DNA of 10,047 nt from a bacterium ADurb.Bin374 (GTDB lineage Bacteria; Riflebacteria; Ozemobacteria; Ozemobacterales; Ozemobacteraceae): positions 1 to 10,047 of the forward strand of contig MWAR01000365.1 of assembly GCA_002068715.1 (NCBI GenBank), given 5' to 3'. Position numbers and translations under genes: made by a program. The number at the start of each line of letters is the position of its first letter. Position 1 is the first letter of the stretch. Below are positions 6,678-10,047 of this stretch, in pieces. Under the pieces are notes generated by a model that was given only the letters and a program-made list of their open reading frames with translations, was not told where the DNA came from and ran no database searches.

Positions 6678-7726
6678 TTTCCCTCTCGTTCCTTCAACAG
6701 TCTGCAAATCACGGCGAGCCGGTCGTCCCAGGTCGCGGGTCTCAGCATCAGAGGTGCGAGCGCGCCGTCCTCGCCGAGCCGGCCTGCCGCATCGTCCGGT
6801 GTCAGTGTCCGGGTGACCAGGGGATGCCGGCGCAGGGACTCGATGCGCGGCGACCAGACGGCAAGCCCCCTGGCTGCATACTCGTAGACTTTCACCGGAT
6901 CGACCCCGGCAGTAAGCGGATCGTCCCGGAACGGTATCAGGCCGATGTGGCACCGGTCAAGCAGTTCGCGCAGCGCCGCATGGTCGAGGATGCCGTGCCA
7001 GGTGACGCCGGAGCTGGCCAGCAGTTCTTTCCAGCCCTGGCCCCGACCAGGCCCGGCGATGTGCAGCTCGACGCCCGGCAGTTTGGCGAGGGCGGCGAGC
7101 CACGCGTGATCTGTCCATTCGTAATGCGCGCCGGCCGAAACCAGCATGAACGGCGGACCGGCCGGCCGTTTCGGCGGCGGCGGAGAGAGCCAGTGCGCGT
7201 CGGCGGCGTTCGGCACGAGATGGACCGCTTTCGCTCCTTCCTCGGCGGCTTCGCCGGCCAACAGGGGCGAGGATGCCAGGACAAGGTCCGCGTGCCGGTA
7301 CAACTGCCGCTCGTGAACGAGCCACGGGTGTCTGCGCTGGCCCGGAAACACCCCGTGTCTGTCACACCGGTCGTAGACGATCGAACGCCAGGGAAACCGA
7401 GTGAATGACGAAAGAGAGGGCTCGCCCACCCAGAGCATCGTTGTAGTCGGCCTGATGCCGTTCGCCGCCAGGTGCACCATGGCAAATTTCACCGCCATGG
7501 CCTGGAGCCCCGGAAATCCGGCGGCCCTGAAGGGAACGCGGATCGAGAGCGTTCTCAGTCTGCAGTCCATATCTCGCTGCCGGGCTTCCCAGCCTCCGCT
7601 TTGCAGCGGATCGAGATACGTCACATCCCAGCCGTCGCCGGCAAGTCCCGCGGCGAGCGCCTGATGCCGCTGACGGAGGCCGTTCCAGGGGACAGCGCCC
7701 GCGAAGAGTATCGGACGGCCGCTCAT
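6674..7726 (-). CDS. GT-B glycosyltransferase (GT4-like)
   Basis: The 350-residue protein has the two-lobed layout of GT-B enzymes. The N-terminal lobe begins PILFAGAVPWNGLRQRHQAL (5-24). The interlobe region holds YDRCDRHGVF (118-127), a pattern seen as YD-x-x-D in TuaH-like transferases, and ends with VPNAAD (171-176). The C-terminal lobe holds LVSAGAHYEW (195-204), LHIAGPG (221-227), LIPFRDDPLTAG (263-274) and DPVKVYEYAARG (276-287), the nucleotide-sugar-binding segment. No signal peptide or membrane segment is seen, so it is cytoplasmic or peripheral. It likely adds one sugar from a nucleotide-activated donor to a surface glycan; donor and acceptor are unknown. Its ATG overlaps the stop of the upstream double-GT gene (ATGA) and no Shine-Dalgarno sequence precedes it, which suggests re-initiation by ribosomes finishing the upstream gene. 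Its stop overlaps the csaB start in the same way. Confidence 0.9.
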   Translation of the reverse strand: MSGRPILFAGAVPWNGLRQRHQALAAGLAGDGWDVTYLDPLQSGGWEARQRDMDCRLRTLSIRVPFRAAGFPGLQAMAVKFAMVHLAANGIRPTTTMLWVGEPSLSSFTRFPWRSIVYDRCDRHGVFPGQRRHPWLVHERQLYRHADLVLASSPLLAGEAAEEGAKAVHLVPNAADAHWLSPPPPKRPAGPPFMLVSAGAHYEWTDHAWLAALAKLPGVELHIAGPGRGQGWKELLASSGVTWHGILDHAALRELLDRCHIGLIPFRDDPLTAGVDPVKVYEYAARGLAVWSPRIESLRRHPLVTRTLTPDDAAGRLGEDGALAPLMLRPATWDDRLAVICRLLKEREGK

Positions 7727-9858
7727 GACGCTGGGGAAACGGCCGAGCCGAAGCCCGGCAGGCCGGAAACCCCCGCGCAGACCTGCTCGAACCGGTCGAT
7801 CATTCCCTCGAAATCGTTGATCGCCAGAAATTTTTCATGCGCGGCGGCACGGAATGATTCGTATGCCGATGGGGAAAGAAGCCGGTTCAGGCCGGCGATC
7901 AGCCCCTCTTCGTCTCCGGGCTTCACGAGGACGCCGTTCGCTCCGTTCTCGACGACTTCGGGGATGCCACCGACATCAGTTGCAATGCAGGGCAGGCCCC
8001 ACCGCATCGGCTCGATCAGGCTCAAGGGAATGCCTTCGCCGAGGGATGGCAGCATGACCAGGTGGAGGTTCGGATACCAGGCGTCCATGTCGGGCTGAAA
8101 ACCATGAAACGTCACGATGTCCTTCAGCGCACCTGCCGTGACAAAGGACTGAAGGGATGGACGCTCCGGACCGTCGCCGAAGATCTCGATCCGCAGAGCC
8201 GGCAGTTTGTATATATTATTTGCTATGGCTTCGAGCGCCCAGCGATGCCCCTTGTTCGCGTGGAGTTTCGCGGGAATGCCGACGACCCAGGGAGGAGCGG
8301 GCGGAACAGCCTGGTTCATCGGCTTTCCGGAAATGCGGTTCGGGATCACGGAAATCCGTTTCGGCGAAACGCCCTGGCTCCGGAGATGTTCTCCGACGGA
8401 TTCCGAAACGGCGACGAGATGGTCGGAAAAACGGTAGTAGATCTCCCTGTTGAGGCCGTGAACATGGGAGATCACGCGCGGCCCGCCGATGAGGCGCAGC
8501 ATTCCAGAAGCCAGGGCTGCTCTGTTCAGGTGGGCGCTGACGAGATCGGGACGGTGAAGCAGGAGGTCGCGGGCCAGGCGTATACCGAAGAAAAAGCCGC
8601 CTGCCGTCATCGGAGCGACTGATGTTTCGACGCCCACCTCTCTGAGTCGTGCCGCGAGAGGGTCGCCGGCGCACGTGGCTGTGATGCGAACCCCGCGGCT
8701 CCGAAGTGCCTGCGCAAGCGAAAGCGCCAGCCGCTCGCCACCGCCGAGTTCGCATGACGAGACGGCAAGATGAATGGCGACGCGATCGCCGGGGGAGTGA
8801 CTCAATATGTTATGATATAATATCATATGCCTGTCGAGGCAGGCCTTTCGACGAAACTCCGCATTGACGCGGGCATTGCCGGAAACGCCCATCGACAGGC
8901 GGCGCGGCTCGTCCTGCAGGAGATGCTCTATGGCCTGGGCGAGCGCATCCTTGTCCTCTGACGGAACAAGAAAACCGTCGATGCCGTCACGGACGATTTC
9001 GGGGATTCCGCCAACCCTGCTTGCGACGACCGGAAGGCTGCGATCCATGGCTTCGCAGATCGTGATACCGAAGGCTTCTTCGCGCGAGGGTGCGACGAAG
9101 ATATCGAGCGTGTCGAGAAACTCCTTCGGAGAGGAAACCGGGCCGGTCCATTCCAGACAGGCGCCAATGCCGAGGCGCACGGCCTGTTCCTCGAGATTGC
9201 GCCGCTCTTTCCCGTCGCCGCCGATCACGATCTGCAGGGAATGTCTGGAACACAGGCCGGCGCACGCTTCGAGCAGGATGTCGATTCCCTTGACCCGATG
9301 AAGGCGGGAAAGCGTTCCGACTCTGATGGGCCGCCCCTCCGAAATCCGCACCGTTCGGGGCGTCGTCCCGGTTTCCACCCCTGGGTAGATGACGGACGCA
9401 CGGCCGGGCGGCAGTTTGTGGATGCTTTTCTCATACCAGTCGGCGAGAAACCCGCTCGGGAAGAGAATGTGGTCGGAGAGACTCGCCATGCGTTTCTCGA
9501 CGGAGTGGAACCTGCCCGATTCGAAGCCGTGGATTGTCGTCACCAGCCTGGTTCCAGTCATCCGGTTCCGAAGAACCCGGGCCCAGAAGGTGGCCCGCGA
9601 CAGGTGAGAATGGATCACGTCGGGGCGGAACTCCCGGCAGAGGGCGAGAAGTCGCCATGCTGCGGCGATGTCGAACAGTTCCTCGCCCAGAATTCTGACG
9701 TCGAAACCTTCGCCGCGCAGCGGGGCGCTGAGCGGCCCGTCGCGGAACGCGGCGATGACCGTGGCGTGGCCGGCCCGCCGGGCCGCGCGCGCCAGGTCCG
9801 AGACCAGGATCTGCGCGCCGCCCCAGGTGAGGGCGTTCACGAGTTGCAGAATCTTCAC
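7723..9858 (-). CDS. Tandem glycosyltransferase: two complete GT4 domains in one polypeptide
   Basis: From GTG at 9858 this is 711 residues, nearly double a normal GT4 enzyme, and it contains two full GT-B units. Unit 1 (about 1-345) has the donor/acceptor-lobe start LVNALTWGGAQ (6-16), HSHLSRA (83-89), IYPGV (157-161), GTLSRLHRVKGID (181-193) and SREEAFGITICEAM (258-271), the E-x7-E motif (E261, E269). Unit 2 (about 358-705) has SSCELGGGERLA (367-378), SAHLNRA (441-447), IPNRIS (505-510), GIPAKLHANKGH (527-538) and PSLGEGIPLSLIEPM with E608 and E616. Both E-x7-E motifs are intact, so both halves could be catalytic and add two successive sugars to a surface glycan. The start at GTG places VKILQLVNAL at the normal GT4 N-terminus; an ATG at 9969 would add 37 residues unlike the family and has no ribosome binding site. 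It is the first gene of the operon, and its TGA overlaps the next ATG. Confidence 0.92.
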   Translation of the reverse strand: MKILQLVNALTWGGAQILVSDLARAARRAGHATVIAAFRDGPLSAPLRGEGFDVRILGEELFDIAAAWRLLALCREFRPDVIHSHLSRATFWARVLRNRMTGTRLVTTIHGFESGRFHSVEKRMASLSDHILFPSGFLADWYEKSIHKLPPGRASVIYPGVETGTTPRTVRISEGRPIRVGTLSRLHRVKGIDILLEACAGLCSRHSLQIVIGGDGKERRNLEEQAVRLGIGACLEWTGPVSSPKEFLDTLDIFVAPSREEAFGITICEAMDRSLPVVASRVGGIPEIVRDGIDGFLVPSEDKDALAQAIEHLLQDEPRRLSMGVSGNARVNAEFRRKACLDRHMILYHNILSHSPGDRVAIHLAVSSCELGGGERLALSLAQALRSRGVRITATCAGDPLAARLREVGVETSVAPMTAGGFFFGIRLARDLLLHRPDLVSAHLNRAALASGMLRLIGGPRVISHVHGLNREIYYRFSDHLVAVSESVGEHLRSQGVSPKRISVIPNRISGKPMNQAVPPAPPWVVGIPAKLHANKGHRWALEAIANNIYKLPALRIEIFGDGPERPSLQSFVTAGALKDIVTFHGFQPDMDAWYPNLHLVMLPSLGEGIPLSLIEPMRWGLPCIATDVGGIPEVVENGANGVLVKPGDEEGLIAGLNRLLSPSAYESFRAAAHEKFLAINDFEGMIDRFEQVCAGVSGLPGFGSAVSPAS
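8811..8827. repeat. AT-rich 17-nt palindrome at the boundary between the two GT4 domains
   Basis: TATGATATAATATCATA has perfect 8-nt arms around one central base and contains only two G/C bases, inside a gene that is otherwise rich in GC. It lies exactly where domain 1 ends, encoding part of HMILYHNIL. An in-frame ATG (8824-8826) sits in its arm. It could be a remnant of a former intergenic region or a chance codon run. Confidence 0.85.
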
Positions 9859-9915
9859 GTCGGTTTCCGTAGGGTGGTTTGTGTTTTGATTATCATCATG
9901 GTTAAATGAAACTCG

Positions 9916-9943
9916 TTGCTTTGGCAATCTGCAAGCGTATTTT
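9916..9943 (+). promoter_or_regulatory. Candidate promoter for the right-edge + strand gene
   Basis: TTGCTT (9916-9921) and TATTTT (9938-9943) are spaced by 16 nt, about 70 bp before the ATG at 10014. The match is moderate. On the minus strand no equally good promoter for the glycan operon was found; a GATAAT hexamer near 9889-9894 is the best -10-like element but lacks a -35 partner. Confidence 0.3.
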
Positions 9944-9957
9944 CCGCGTTTGCCAAA
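9920..9957. promoter_or_regulatory. Inverted repeat in the divergent intergenic region
   Basis: TTTGGCAA (9920-9927) and TTGCCAAA (9950-9957) are perfect 8-nt inverted arms with centres 30 bp apart, about three DNA turns. They flank the candidate -10 box. This would suit an operator for a dimeric or tetrameric regulator between the divergent genes, but no regulator gene is in the window. The rest of 9859-10013 shows no gene. Confidence 0.35.
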
Positions 9958-10013
9958 AGAAGGCGTCATGCAACGGATCGCCGAGGCACATGCCTGGGAA
10001 AAGGAGAAATGTC

Positions 10014-10047
10014 ATGAAACACTCGTGGTATGCACGAACGATTCCCG
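10014..10047 (+). CDS. Start of an unidentified gene (3' partial)
   Basis: ATG at 10014 is preceded by AAGGAG (10001-10006) with 7 nt spacing, a textbook ribosome binding site in a window where most starts have weaker ones. Only MKHSWYARTIP is visible before the window ends. The product cannot be identified. It is divergent from the glycan operon. Confidence 0.6.
   Translation, partial: MKHSWYARTIP

Noticed and set aside
4666..6887. Long open + strand frames opposite lpxK (4666-5682) and csaB (5709-6887)
   Set aside because: They are antisense shadows of GC-rich genes with no recognisable motifs and no promoter or ribosome binding site.
6678..6953. N-terminal extension of the csaB-like gene by 92 codons
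   Set aside because: The extension lies inside the upstream glycosyltransferase gene and is Arg/Pro/Gly-biased. The family motif begins just after the ATG at 6677, which has GAGGGAAA upstream.
9241..9909. Open + strand frame of 222 codons
   Set aside because: It is antisense to the first GT4 domain, whose motifs are unambiguous on the minus strand.
9922..9936. A GG-N10-GC match (TGGCAATCTGCAAGC) as a second sigma-54 promoter on the + strand
   Set aside because: It keeps the spacing but lacks the TT of the -12 box and overlaps the inverted repeat, so it is more likely chance.
9859..9969. Upstream ATG start of the double glycosyltransferase
   Set aside because: It would add 37 polar residues not seen in GT4 enzymes, without a ribosome binding site. 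GTG 9858 puts the GT4 N-terminal strand at the start.

Overview
The window looks like chromosomal DNA of a Gram-negative (diderm) bacterium of moderate to high GC. The main support is lpxK, a lipid A kinase gene, together with a lipobox lipoprotein and an exported TPR protein. I cannot place the taxon. No rRNA, tRNA, CRISPR array, insertion sequence or phage gene is visible.

Left part (1-2970). A PAP2-family phosphatase, cut at the window start, runs on the + strand. It converges with, and overlaps by 42 bp, a minus-strand phospholipase D-like gene that appears to lack its N-terminal region. A 205-bp divergent spacer follows. It carries a plausible promoter for a + strand lipoprotein gene with four tandem TDPY-type decapeptide repeats. 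That gene ends at a strong intrinsic terminator with a GCAA loop.

Middle part (2971-4620). About 790 bp hold no intact gene. They contain a decayed minus-strand coding region readable only by switching frame several times, with a weak hairpin on its 3' side. Next comes a minus-strand gene for a secreted TPR protein with a textbook terminator and a candidate sigma-54 promoter. The 230 bp between this gene and lpxK hold only that promoter region; I saw no other gene there.

Right part (4621-9858). Four minus-strand genes form one tightly packed unit, in order: a 711-residue protein made of two complete GT4 glycosyltransferases, a second glycosyltransferase, a CsaB-like polysaccharide pyruvyltransferase, and lpxK. 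Every junction is a 4-bp ATGA stop/start overlap, so the genes are probably translationally coupled. The likely theme is assembly of a surface glycan, perhaps pyruvylated and perhaps lipid A-linked; the product is an inference. By eye this block is richer in GC than the left half.

Right edge (9859-10047). A divergent intergenic region contains an inverted repeat and a possible + strand promoter, followed by the first codons of a + strand gene with a clear ribosome binding site.

Nothing here is clearly a new defence or mobile system. The most distinctive features are the double-GT4 protein with an AT-rich palindrome at its domain boundary, the ATGA-chained glycan/lpxK operon, and the repeat-bearing lipoprotein.
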